NCBI RefSeq assembly: GCF_000827555.1
Contig: NZ_CDOI01000002.1
Span: forward strand, 1 to 59,977
Direction of reading: 5' to 3'
From: Capnocytophaga canis
Lineage (GTDB): Bacteria; Bacteroidota; Bacteroidia; Flavobacteriales; Flavobacteriaceae
Length of the DNA: 59,977 bases
Shown here: piece after piece, positions 42,576 to 50,976 of the stretch
Position numbering within the stretch: the stretch's first letter is position 1
How the letters are laid out: every line of letters starts with the position of its first letter
Made by a program: the position numbers and the translations under genes
The notes under the pieces: model-generated
Told to the model about the DNA's origin: nothing
Seen by the model: only the letters and a program-made list of their open reading frames with translations
Database searches by the model: none

Positions 42576-44387
42576 TCATTGATTTAATAGCGTTTTCATT
42601 TCTTCTTGCATTTCAAAAATCGCCATAGAAGGTATTTTTATAGGTTTTTGCAATAAAATATTAGCTTGTTGTTTTGCTTTTTCCAAATCGCCTTTCTCTT
42701 CATACATTTTCGCTAACAGATAAACGGGATAAAATCGGTTTGGGGTCATATAACCTACTTGTTTGTAATGCTTTTCTGCTTTGTCATAGTTTTTTAGCAT
42801 TTTATAATTATCCCCCAATGCAATTTGAATAACCGTGTTGTTTAAATATTTTTCTGATTGATGTAAAATCACTATTGACTGCTCAAATTGCTCAGCTACA
42901 CTCAATGTTTTTCCATAATGCATTAAAAACTCTCCTTCTGTTTTCAGATATGGGTAGGCTTTTTCAAAATGAACAATGCTTTCTTCAAAATCATTTGAGA
43001 AAAAGTTGTTTAATCCCTTTTTCCAATGTGAATATCCTAAATGTAAACGATGTATGTTGTTGATTTGAAGATAAATAAACCCTAATAGAAAAATCGTCGT
43101 TATCGCTCGTAAGGTTTTACTTAAACTCACTTTCAGTAAAATATCCTTTTGAAAAGAGCAAAAAACAATTCCTAAAACGCCTATAATCTTTAATGGGAGT
43201 ATCTGTAATGGATATGAAAAACAAGCAAATACAAGCAAAACAATCAAAATTGCAAACCCTATTTTTGTGATTATATCTTGTCTATTTTTCACCAATAAAA
43301 TCAACAGAAATAAGAATGAAAACAATCCGATGAACCCTTGTTCTATGGTGAATTGCAGAAAATCATTAAACGCATAGACCACATTGTCAGATAGTATAAT
43401 TTCGTTTTGATTTTCATTTTGAGAAAAGTACGCCGCTTGGTAATTCATATAATGCGTTTTAAAAGCGTCTAATCCAACACCAGTTAGCGGGTAATCTTTA
43501 ACAATTTCAGAGCTCACTTTCCATACTAAAAGTCTTCCGTCAGCTGAACTTCTTCGCAATGAATAGAAGAAAAACAAAAATATTACAACCCCCAAAGCAA
43601 TACTAAAATACAACCATTTTTTAGCAAATGAAGAAATTTTACTTTTCAAATGAACGAACAACAAAAAGGTCATTCCAATTAAAACAGCAAACCACGACGC
43701 TCTTGATTTTAATAAAATCAATAAAACCGCATTGAGAGAAAAAATTAGTAAACTTCCGTAAAAAAGCGTGTGAGTTATTCTTTTCTTAGATTTTATTTCA
43801 CTAAAACAAGGATAAAAATGTTTTCTATACAAAAAAATAGCAAATGACAGCACACAACCAATAGCAATTAAACCTGAAAAAGGGGCAGGATTGAAAAAAT
43901 TTCCAGTGATAGAAAAATCAGCGTGAAACGATTTAAAAATACTGAAATATTGACCAAAACCATAAAGCGTATTTATAAAAATAGCTAATGACAAACCTAA
44001 AATGATCCAAAGAATTATTTTTTGATTTTTTAAAAATAAACGCAGGAAAACATACCAAAGAAACAACGAAAGCAAATCATAAAAACGAAGTGAAAAAGAG
44101 ATGTTATCTCTGAAAATAGTGTTTATCAAAATGTAAAAAAATAACAAGTAAACTTCTATATCTATGCTTGTTATCTGTGTTTGTTTATTTTTTAGTAATT
44201 TCCATAAAATGTAAAAGGTTAATCCTATTGATAAAACATTAAAAATTAAGGTTTTATAAAAGAATGTAGTGTTTTGATAGTCATCAAAATTCAATATGGT
44301 AACACAAGTAAATAAAACCATTATAAAAATCCCTGAGAAGAGATGTTTTTGCACACTTTTCATCGAAATACGTATTAAAAACTTCAT
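42576..44387 (-). CDS. O-antigen-ligase-like membrane protein with C-terminal TPRs
   Basis: About 603 residues from the ATG at 44387. The frame runs up to 44465, but candidate -7 boxes at 44389-44396 and 44415-44422 make a start at 44387 or 44363 more likely. About ten to twelve transmembrane helices in the first 440 residues, a large loop with RASWFAVLIG, and GRLLVWKVSSEIVKDYPLTGVGLDAFK, the pattern of the O-antigen ligase/polymerase (Wzy/WaaL) fold. The C-terminal 160 residues are TPR repeats (FEESIVHFEKAYPYL, AEKHYKQVGYMTP, GDLEKAKQQANILL). Ligases of this group move glycans to lipid A core or to proteins. Neighbours give no glycan context, except galE 1.2 kb away on the other strand. Confidence 0.8.
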   Translation of the reverse strand: MKFLIRISMKSVQKHLFSGIFIMVLFTCVTILNFDDYQNTTFFYKTLIFNVLSIGLTFYILWKLLKNKQTQITSIDIEVYLLFFYILINTIFRDNISFSLRFYDLLSLFLWYVFLRLFLKNQKIILWIILGLSLAIFINTLYGFGQYFSIFKSFHADFSITGNFFNPAPFSGLIAIGCVLSFAIFLYRKHFYPCFSEIKSKKRITHTLFYGSLLIFSLNAVLLILLKSRASWFAVLIGMTFLLFVHLKSKISSFAKKWLYFSIALGVVIFLFFFYSLRRSSADGRLLVWKVSSEIVKDYPLTGVGLDAFKTHYMNYQAAYFSQNENQNEIILSDNVVYAFNDFLQFTIEQGFIGLFSFLFLLILLVKNRQDIITKIGFAILIVLLVFACFSYPLQILPLKIIGVLGIVFCSFQKDILLKVSLSKTLRAITTIFLLGFIYLQINNIHRLHLGYSHWKKGLNNFFSNDFEESIVHFEKAYPYLKTEGEFLMHYGKTLSVAEQFEQSIVILHQSEKYLNNTVIQIALGDNYKMLKNYDKAEKHYKQVGYMTPNRFYPVYLLAKMYEEKGDLEKAKQQANILLQKPIKIPSMAIFEMQEEMKTLLNQ

Positions 44388-44388
44388 A

Positions 44389-44418
44389 CAAAAATACAAA
44401 ATAAATAATCTGTTCAAA
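44389..44418 (-). promoter_or_regulatory. Candidate promoter of the O-antigen-ligase-like gene
   Basis: Minus strand: TTTG (44418-44415), 18-bp spacer, TATTTTTG (44396-44389). A second -7 candidate, TACTTTTG, overlaps the -33 box (44422-44415). The first would place the start codon at 44363. Confidence 0.45.
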
Positions 44419-44472
44419 AGTAAAAAACACAAAAAAATCCCCATTCTTATTACAGAAATCCTCAATTTTTAC

Positions 44473-44480
44473 TACTTTTG
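44473..44480 (+). promoter_or_regulatory. Candidate -7 box for the MscS gene
   Basis: TACTTTTG, 33 bp before the ATG at 44514. No TTG at the -33 position. Confidence 0.5.
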
Positions 44481-44513
44481 TAAACTGAAAAATACACACT
44501 AAACTAACAAACA

Positions 44514-45362
44514 ATGGAACACTTCACAGCACAAGATTTTGAAAAATTACTAAAAGAATGGATTACCAGTTTAATTGATTTCATCCCTACGTTGATAGGA
44601 GCAATTGTCTTTTTTATTGTTGGAAAATACGCTATAAGACTAATAATGAAGCTACTAAAACGGGTGATGGAACGTAGAGAATTGGATTCTTCCCTTCAAA
44701 TTTTCCTTACCCAGTTAGTGCGTTGGGTGTTGTATATTGCTTTGTTTCTCATTATAATACAAATAATAGGAATCCCAGCCACACAGTTTTTTGCTATTCT
44801 GGCGAGTGCAGGGGTTGCTATTGGTTTAGCACTGCAAGGTTCTTTGTCAAATTTCGCGGGGGGAATCATGATTCTGATTTTGAAACCTTTTCGCATAGGG
44901 GATAACATTGAAGCCAAAAATGAACGAGGCACTGTAAAAAGTATAGGACTTTTCTATACAACGCTTAATAAATTTAATAATGAAGAAGTTATTATTCCCA
45001 ATGGACCTTTGTTTGGGGATAGTATCATCAATTTCAGTCGAGAGGACAAACGACGTGTAAAGGTAATGGTAGGTATTGGATATGATTCTGATTTACAAAA
45101 AGCTAAGAAAATTTTGCTAAACATAGCTTCCCAAGACAAACGTGCATTTGACACCCCAGCTCCCGTAGTTTTTGTGGAGGAACTGGCAGATAGCTCTGTG
45201 AATATCTCTCTACGATACTGGTGTAACAATGATGATTATTGGAACTGTTACTTTGAAACAATCGAACAAATTAAGCTCCGCTTTGATGAAGAAGGTATCG
45301 AAATTCCGTTCCCACAACGAGTCTTAAATATCAGAAACGAAGGGAATGGTCAAAATGTATAA
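44514..45362 (+). CDS. MscS-type small-conductance mechanosensitive channel
   Basis: 282 residues, the length of E. coli MscS. Three N-terminal transmembrane helices (about 22-42, 63-83, 90-122); the pore helix has the Gly/Ala ladder ILASAGVAIGLALQGSLSNFAGGIMI. Then the beta domain (FRIGDNIEAKNERGTVKSIGLFYTTL, IIPNGPLF) and the C-terminal alpha/beta domain with GIGYDSDLQKAKKIL. It opens under membrane tension to release solutes after a drop in osmolarity. Confidence 0.95.
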   Translation: MEHFTAQDFEKLLKEWITSLIDFIPTLIGAIVFFIVGKYAIRLIMKLLKRVMERRELDSSLQIFLTQLVRWVLYIALFLIIIQIIGIPATQFFAILASAGVAIGLALQGSLSNFAGGIMILILKPFRIGDNIEAKNERGTVKSIGLFYTTLNKFNNEEVIIPNGPLFGDSIINFSREDKRRVKVMVGIGYDSDLQKAKKILLNIASQDKRAFDTPAPVVFVEELADSSVNISLRYWCNNDDYWNCYFETIEQIKLRFDEEGIEIPFPQRVLNIRNEGNGQNV

Positions 45363-45392
45363 TTTTTCGGCGTAAAATTTCTAAAAAAACTG

Positions 45393-45400
45393 TACCTTTG
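45393..45400 (+). promoter_or_regulatory. Candidate -7 box upstream of galE
   Basis: TACCTTTG, 140 bp before the ATG at 45540. No clear -33 box. The leader holds a small hairpin (CTACTACGTG/CACGGTAG, about 45461-45480) that could be a structure in the mRNA. Confidence 0.48.
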
Positions 45401-45539
45401 TTGAACGTTTGTAAAGTGATTCGAAATCAGGGAACAATCTTAGGAAGCGGACATATTAGCTACTACGTGTAACACGGTAGAAATAATTAGGAATTCTATA
45501 AGAACAGAAGAATATAAACATAAAAAATGTAAAAAATAT

Positions 45540-46562
45540 ATGAAAATCGTAGTAACAGGCGGACTTGGATTCATCGGTTCGCATACAGTTGTAGAGTTGC
45601 AAAATTCGGGTTTTGAAGTGGTTATTATTGATAATTTATCAAATTCATCGGAAGACGTACTTCCACGAATCGTAAATATCACAGGTAAAAAGCCTATTTT
45701 TGAAAAATTTGACCTACGAGATAAAAACGCTGTGATTGACTTCTTTAAGCGTCATCAAGATGTGTCTGGGATGATTCACTTTGCAGCATCCAAGGCGGTG
45801 GGCGAAAGTGTTGAAAATCCGTTGTTGTACTATGAAAACAATTTGAGTACGCTTGTGTATTTACTACAAGAGTTAACCAAACTCAAAAAAGCACATTTCA
45901 TATTCAGTTCATCTTGTACCGTTTACGGTCAAGCTGATGAGCTTCCGATTACTGAAAATGCCCCTGTAAAAAAAGCAGAATCACCTTACGGGAACACCAA
46001 ACAAATTGGAGAAGAAATCATTTCCGACACATGCAAAGTTACCCCAAATCTACACGCTATTTCGTTGCGTTATTTCAACCCCATAGGAGCTCACCCATCA
46101 GCTGAAATAGGAGAACTACCTATTGGTGTGCCACAAAACTTAGTTCCTTTTATTACACAAACAGGTATTGGCCTTCGTGAAAAACTATCTGTTTTTGGTG
46201 ACGATTATCCAACTCCAGATGGTACTTGCATACGCGATTACATCCACGTGGTAGACTTAGCAAAAGCTCACGTGGTGGCTCTACAACGCTTGTTGGAAGG
46301 CAAAAACACTGAAAATTACGAAGTTTTCAACGTTGGAACAGGAACAGGAAGCAGCGTTTTGGAAGTAATCAATAGTTTTGAACGAGTTTCAGGCGAGAAA
46401 CTGAATTATCAAATCGTAGGCAGACGTGCAGGTGATATCACCGCTGCTTACGCCAATACCGATAAGGCAAACAATATATTAGGCTGGAAATCAAAATCTA
46501 CATTAGACGAAGCTATGGCTTCTGCTTGGAAATGGGAAAAAAAAGTTAGAGGAAAAGAATAA
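45540..46562 (+). CDS. galE: UDP-glucose 4-epimerase
   Basis: 340 residues. Rossmann motif GGLGFIGSHT, SSSCTVYG, catalytic Tyr150-x3-Lys154 (YGNTK), and the GalE-specific NPIGAHPSAEIGELPIGVPQNLVPF and YPTPDGTCIRDYIHVVDLA blocks. It interconverts UDP-glucose and UDP-galactose (and perhaps the GlcNAc forms) for surface glycans. Single gene with a strong terminator at 46587-46620. Confidence 0.96.
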   Translation: MKIVVTGGLGFIGSHTVVELQNSGFEVVIIDNLSNSSEDVLPRIVNITGKKPIFEKFDLRDKNAVIDFFKRHQDVSGMIHFAASKAVGESVENPLLYYENNLSTLVYLLQELTKLKKAHFIFSSSCTVYGQADELPITENAPVKKAESPYGNTKQIGEEIISDTCKVTPNLHAISLRYFNPIGAHPSAEIGELPIGVPQNLVPFITQTGIGLREKLSVFGDDYPTPDGTCIRDYIHVVDLAKAHVVALQRLLEGKNTENYEVFNVGTGTGSSVLEVINSFERVSGEKLNYQIVGRRAGDITAAYANTDKANNILGWKSKSTLDEAMASAWKWEKKVRGKE

Positions 46563-46586
46563 AATCCTTTTAAATAAAAAATAGAA

Positions 46587-46620
46587 AAAAATAGGAAAAG
46601 GAGCCTCTTTTCCTATTTTT
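46587..46620 (+). terminator. Terminator of galE
   Basis: Perfect 14-bp arms AAAAATAGGAAAAG (46587-46600) and CTTTTCCTATTTTT (46607-46620), 6-nt loop, ending in a T run; 24 bp after the galE stop. The A tract makes it suitable for both strands. Bases 46621-46854 are very AT-rich; nothing else was recognised there. Confidence 0.88.
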
Positions 46621-46854
46621 TAGTTTAAAATAATTGATAATCAATATTTTAATACATAAATTTATTCTAACATAAAACCTTTTTAAAATGTTAAAATAGA
46701 GATGATATGTTAAATATATGCATTAAAATGAAAAAAAAATAGGATAAGAAAAAAAAAGTAAAGATATTTGTCCAAAATTCTAATTTCTATAATTAGAAAC
46801 ACATCCCTATCTTAAGTTATATGGATGCAATTGTATTTTAAATTTTTATCAGCA

Positions 46855-47811
46855 ATGAAAAAAATCCTATTATTTGTTTTTATGGTTATTGCTACGGGAG
46901 GGAAAATCCTTTCACAGGAGTTGCACCTGCCTCAAATGAACCAATATTTAGCAGACAGTGAGTTTTTAGTTACATCAACCTATGCAGGGATTGGCGATTT
47001 TATTAAGTTGCGTTTCAGTGGTGTTTCTCAATGGGTAGGAGTAAAAAATGCACCTGATTATCAATCGCTTTCTGGAGATCTTCGTATTGGAGAGCGAAGC
47101 GGAGCAGGTTTAATTCTCTATAACGACAAAAACGGGAATACACGCCAAATGGGAGCAAAAGGGAGTTTTGCTCATCACCTAACATTGGATCGCTACGAGA
47201 ATCATTTCATTTCATTTGGTATATCCTATGCCTTGAACTCTTTCCGCATTGATATTGACAAGTTTGATACAACGAGTGGTATCGACCCGTCGGTAACAAA
47301 TAATCGTTCACGAATCAATCACAACTTTGACGTTGGGGTCTTATATCGTTACAAAGGGTGGTTTGCAAGTTTGAATGCATTGAATATCTTAAACAAAGAT
47401 GTTGATATTTTTGCTACCAATGAACCAAAAGGATTGCGTAATTACACAGTTTACGCAGGATATTTGTATAAAATGGAAAGAAATGGCTCTTTTGAAATCG
47501 AGCCGTCAACGTTCATTCAATACTATGAAAGTGACGGACGTTCATCAACCGATTTGAATCTCAAACTTCGTTGGAGAAATATGGAAGACTACTATTGGGT
47601 GGGTGCGAACTATCGTTTCTTGAATGATCAGATTCTGGCTCCTCTCAACGTAGGACCTATGGCAGGTTTAAAAAGAGGATATTTCTATTTCGCTTATTCT
47701 TACCAAGTGACTTTAAATGAGTTAATTAAATATAATTCTGGGACGCATGTATTGACCATTGGTCTTGACTTATTCCAAGGAATTAGTAACTGTAAGTGTA
47801 CGCATCGATAA
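46855..47811 (+). CDS. PorP/SprF-family outer-membrane protein (type IX secretion-associated)
   Basis: 318 residues from the ATG at 46855, which gives a clean signal peptide (MKKILLFVFMVIATGG, cleavage near SQ); the frame also has an ATG at 46825. The mature protein starts QELHLPQMNQYLADSEFLVTSTYAG and has KLRFSGVSQWVGVKNAPDYQSLSGDL, the standard PorP/SprF opening, followed by barrel strands. Members are outer-membrane partners of the gliding/T9SS machinery; many act with one large adhesin encoded next door. No such adhesin gene is adjacent here; instead folB follows 4 bp downstream, so the pair shares an mRNA. Confidence 0.9.
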   Translation: MKKILLFVFMVIATGGKILSQELHLPQMNQYLADSEFLVTSTYAGIGDFIKLRFSGVSQWVGVKNAPDYQSLSGDLRIGERSGAGLILYNDKNGNTRQMGAKGSFAHHLTLDRYENHFISFGISYALNSFRIDIDKFDTTSGIDPSVTNNRSRINHNFDVGVLYRYKGWFASLNALNILNKDVDIFATNEPKGLRNYTVYAGYLYKMERNGSFEIEPSTFIQYYESDGRSSTDLNLKLRWRNMEDYYWVGANYRFLNDQILAPLNVGPMAGLKRGYFYFAYSYQVTLNELIKYNSGTHVLTIGLDLFQGISNCKCTHR

Positions 47812-47815
47812 ACCA

Positions 47816-48178
47816 ATGGGACAAATCATATTAAAAAACATTCGTGTTTTTGCTAATCATGGTTGTTTAACCGAAGAAGGCTTAATAGGAAGTGATTACC
47901 GAGTCGATTTGAAAGTATCCTTAAACTTACAAAAGTCAATAGAAAGTGATGAACTTGCAGACACGATAAACTATGTTAGGTTGAACAGCATAGTTATGGA
48001 AGAAATGGCAATTCGTTCGAAGCTTTTGGAACATGTAGCTGGGCGAATTTCAGATAGAATTTTTTTAGAACTTGCTGATTCAAAAAAAATTACATTAAAA
48101 ATATCAAAACTAAACCCTCCTATCGGAGGCGATGTTGAATCGGTTAGCATAAAAATAAAACGCAAAAGAGTTTGCTAA
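47816..48178 (+). CDS. folB: Dihydroneopterin aldolase
   Basis: 120 residues from the ATG at 47816, 4 bp after the porP/sprF-like stop; the frame is open further upstream but only into that gene. The start MGQIILKNIRVFANHGCLTEEGLIGSDYRVD has the substrate Glu and the family pattern, followed by DTINYVRL and KLLEHVAGRISD with the catalytic Lys region near KISKLNPPIGGDVESV. It forms 6-hydroxymethyl-dihydropterin in folate synthesis. The tRNA-Cys promoter overlaps its 3' end. Confidence 0.92.
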   Translation: MGQIILKNIRVFANHGCLTEEGLIGSDYRVDLKVSLNLQKSIESDELADTINYVRLNSIVMEEMAIRSKLLEHVAGRISDRIFLELADSKKITLKISKLNPPIGGDVESVSIKIKRKRVC

Positions 48179-48202
48179 TATTAATAAAAAGTTTTATCTT
48201 TG
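48171..48202 (+). promoter_or_regulatory. Promoter of tRNA-Cys
   Basis: TTTG (48171-48174), 20-bp spacer, TATCTTTG (48195-48202), ending 16 bp before the tRNA. The -33 box lies in the last codons of folB. Confidence 0.75.
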
Positions 48203-48218
48203 CAACCTAAAATTTAAT

Positions 48219-48289
48219 GGCATCGTGGCCGAGTGGCTAGGCAGAGGTCTGCAAAACCTTGTACAGCGGTTCGAATCCGCTCGATGCCT
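48219..48289 (+). tRNA. tRNA-Cys (anticodon GCA)
   Basis: 71 nt. Acceptor stem GGCATCG/CGATGCC, anticodon loop CTGCAAA giving GCA, T arm AGCGG-TTCGAAT-CCGCT, discriminator T (U73, as expected for tRNA-Cys). CCA is not encoded. Confidence 0.95.
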
Positions 48290-48336
48290 CTTAGTTTAAA
48301 CAATAAATATTTAATCAATAATAAAATTTATAAAAG

Positions 48337-48717
48337 ATGACAAACGTATTAGACAAATTCATTCAGGATATGAAAAACAACGTTCCTGGATTTATAGCTG
48401 TATCTGTTACAGAGGTAAGATCTGGAGTTTCTTACGGAGCTGAAACTGTTAATCCTAATTTTGATCCAACGTTGGCTTCTGCTTATAACCTTGAGGTAGT
48501 AAAGGCAAAACAAAACGCTCTTCAAGTTTTAGGTTTAACTCCAAAAGAAAGAATTGAGGACATTTTGATTACTTTAACCGATCAGATTCATATCATTGAC
48601 ATCTCAGCAAGTGGAGCTTACTTTATTTACTTAGCTGTTGATTCAACAAGAGCGAATCTTGGTCTAACGAGAGCTTTATTATCTAAATACAAAAAAGATT
48701 TAGCTGCGATTTTCTAA
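48337..48717 (+). CDS. Small roadblock/LC7-like protein, unknown function
   Basis: 126 residues, no signal peptide or membrane segment. It starts MTNVLDKFIQDMKNNVPGFIAVSVTEVRSGVSYG, and alternates helices and strands (ILITLTDQIHIIDIS, AYFIYLAVDSTRANLGLTRALLSKYK) in a way that resembles roadblock/LC7 (MglB-like) proteins, which regulate small GTPases. That likeness is by eye only. It lies between tRNA-Cys and a strong terminator and may be read from the tRNA promoter. Confidence 0.65.
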   Translation: MTNVLDKFIQDMKNNVPGFIAVSVTEVRSGVSYGAETVNPNFDPTLASAYNLEVVKAKQNALQVLGLTPKERIEDILITLTDQIHIIDISASGAYFIYLAVDSTRANLGLTRALLSKYKKDLAAIF

Positions 48718-48733
48718 GAAAAAATCATACCAT

Positions 48734-48769
48734 AAAAAAGAGGTTATTCGAACGAGTAACCTCTTTTTT
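48734..48769 (+). terminator. Terminator after the roadblock-like gene
   Basis: Arms AAAAAAGAGGTTA (48734-48746) and TAACCTCTTTTTT (48757-48769) with a 10-nt loop; the GC core is GAGGTTA/TAACCTC and a T run ends it. 17 bp after the stop. Confidence 0.9.
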
Positions 48770-48947
48770 TGTTTTAAAAGTTAATCGAAAATTTGGGTAT
48801 GATATGTTTTGAAATAATTTTAAACCTTGAAAGAATCATGAAAATCAACATCTTCGTGAGATAATAGGTTTGATACAGATACCAAAAATAATAACTATCC
48901 GAAACTTTAATAAACCTAAATTCTCACTTAAATTTTGCACAGAAAGA

Positions 48948-48978
48948 TTGGTTAGATTTTAAAAAAAACGTACCTTTA
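48948..48978 (+). promoter_or_regulatory. Promoter of the porin gene
   Basis: TTG (48948-48950), 20-bp spacer, TACCTTTA (48971-48978); the last base departs from TAnnTTTG. 37 bp before the ATG at 49016. Confidence 0.55.
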
Positions 48979-49015
48979 CGTGCAAATTTCAGAGAGATAA
49001 CATAAAATCATAGTG

Positions 49016-50278
49016 ATGAAGACAAAGGATATTTTTATTGCTCTAGTAACTTTATTTTCAGTGAATTCTTATGCTCAATTACTGAAACATACTTTTGACG
49101 AAAAAGGAGAAACTTACATTCAAGCGGGTATTAGAGGTCAATTTTGGGGAAGGTATGTGGCTACCAATCCTGGTACAACTATCAATAAAGAACCAGTCAG
49201 CGAAACTTTTGATTTTTCTGTACGACGCTATCGTATTTCTTTCCAAGCACAAATCAAGAAGAATCTGTTTTTTTACATGCAATTAGGCAATAACAACATC
49301 AATCAGAAGACCATTCGTTCAAGCGATGTAAGGCTTTTAGATATGTTGGGAGAGTACACTTTTAGTAATAAATTCAAACTTGGAGTAGGAAAACTATCTT
49401 TCACTGGAGCTGGACGCTTTGTCGATATTGCAAATGGATCAATGCTGAACTTAGACCCCTCGGTACATCAGTTATTTACGCTGAATCAATTGGATGACAC
49501 GGGGCGCAATATTGGGATGTATGCAAAAGGGCAATTAGGTAAGTTTGATTATAATGTGTCAATTCATTCAATGGCAATTCCTACCGATGCCCAAGTTACA
49601 GATTTTAATTATTCACGGAAATATACAAGTTTGGGTTATTCTACCTACGTGAAATATGAATTTCTTGAAGACGAAAGTAACAGAACTCCTTACAGTGGAG
49701 GTGTGGGGACATATATCGGAAAGAAAAAAATACTAAACATTGGGGTTGGATATGGTTATAAATCCAAAATGTTTGAAAGAACTGTAGGAGCCAATAAAAC
49801 ATATGATGATCATCGGAATTTAGGTATCGACTTCTTTATGGATATGCCGATTTCAGCAAAAAATAATGCTATTACTGCCTATTTGGGTTATAATAATCTC
49901 TTTTTTGGAGAGGATTATGTTCGAAATATAGGTGTGAACAGTATTTTTGACTCTTCTGGGACCTCATTTAATGGCGGAGGCAATGCTTTTCCTGTGATTG
50001 GAACAGGAAATACTCTATTACTTCAATTAGGATATTTACTGTCAAAGTCTGAGAAAAATAACACTCGTTATCAACCTTATTTTGGATGGAAATTAGCTGA
50101 TTTTGAAGGTCTTAATCAAAGTGTGAATTCTTATGCTTTAGGTCTTAATGTTTATTTTAACGGACATAGAAGTAAATTAACATTTGGTTACCACAATCGT
50201 CCTATATTCGATGCTACCACCAAAAAAGTGGATTCCCGAAAGGGAACTTATGTCATTCAGTATCAAATAGAAATTTAA
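49016..50278 (+). CDS. Porin family protein (phosphate-selective porin O/P-like)
   Basis: 420 residues from the ATG at 49016; a GTG lies 3 bp before it. Signal peptide with cleavage after SYAQ (about 20). The mature part is a barrel with FDFSVRRYRISFQAQIKKNLFFYMQLG (the first strands of OprO/P-like porins), KLGVGKLSFTGAGRF, and aromatic strands to the end (VIQYQIEI). It probably forms a solute channel in the outer membrane; ion selectivity cannot be read. Single gene. Confidence 0.85.
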   Translation: MKTKDIFIALVTLFSVNSYAQLLKHTFDEKGETYIQAGIRGQFWGRYVATNPGTTINKEPVSETFDFSVRRYRISFQAQIKKNLFFYMQLGNNNINQKTIRSSDVRLLDMLGEYTFSNKFKLGVGKLSFTGAGRFVDIANGSMLNLDPSVHQLFTLNQLDDTGRNIGMYAKGQLGKFDYNVSIHSMAIPTDAQVTDFNYSRKYTSLGYSTYVKYEFLEDESNRTPYSGGVGTYIGKKKILNIGVGYGYKSKMFERTVGANKTYDDHRNLGIDFFMDMPISAKNNAITAYLGYNNLFFGEDYVRNIGVNSIFDSSGTSFNGGGNAFPVIGTGNTLLLQLGYLLSKSEKNNTRYQPYFGWKLADFEGLNQSVNSYALGLNVYFNGHRSKLTFGYHNRPIFDATTKKVDSRKGTYVIQYQIEI

Positions 50279-50679
50279 TTAAAATATTGAGAAATAGTAT
50301 TGTAAAGATAAAAAATCAACTTTTAGGACTGTTCAACTCATCTTGATTTTTTATTCTGCTTAAATTTTCAGATTGCTAAGGCGATAAAGGTTAGGCAATT
50401 AATGACTTACGTTAGTGTCAGAAGGATTTAAAACCTAACCCAAAACCCCTCAATCTATGCGTTGCTTCTTTCGTAGCGTAATGCTCTTTGTATAGTTTTT
50501 ATTTAAATAACAACTCGTTTCAAAGGGTGATTTTTTGTTTTACAAATATTGATTGACAATAAAGCTTTCTGAAACGGCTATTTTTTAAAGATTTTCTCTG
50601 TTAAAATCTGTGTCAAAAAGTGCAACTTGAGTAATAATCTATTTTGATTTTTTTTAAAATTCTACCTAACAAACCTCCT
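50279..50679. other. Non-coding stretch with no clear function
   Basis: About 400 bp between the porin stop and the degraded transposase. No ORF or clear hairpin. It may be the worn remainder of the mobile element that left the fragment at 50680-50893, but no inverted terminal repeats were found. Confidence 0.4.
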
Positions 50680-50893
50680 AAGTTCCTTTTTCGCACCATT
50701 TTCGGTAATGTCCAAACACAGTTTCATAGCTCGGAACAACCTCTGAAAATAATTGTTCCATCAGCAAAAACTGTTTTTAATTTATACGAAATACAGTTTA
50801 ATAATTCTGACTGATAGGTGATTTTAGTTTAAATGCTCTATTTCTTTTAGGTAGATACGGGATAATTTCTTTTTCTATCGTATTTGAACCCGT
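50680..50893 (-). pseudogene. Degraded transposase fragment (IS5-like N-terminal region)
   Basis: Read on the minus strand, the frame gives IEKEIIPYLPKRNRAFKLKSPISQN, then stops and a frame change to LLNCISYKLKTV, then back to EQLFSEVVPSYETVFGHYRKWCEKGT. The order (IIPYLPK..., YKLKTG-like, EQLFSEV...YRKWC) is that of the N-terminal part of IS5-family (DUF4096-type) transposases from Bacteroidota. At least two in-frame stops and a frameshift interrupt it. Only the N-terminal part is visible; the DDE catalytic part is not present. Confidence 0.68.
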
Positions 50894-50976
50894 TACTACA
50901 AATAAGGTCTTAGTTTTTTATGTTTTACACCATAAAAATCATAATTTCTTGTTTTAAAAAAGTCGAAATGAATTTG

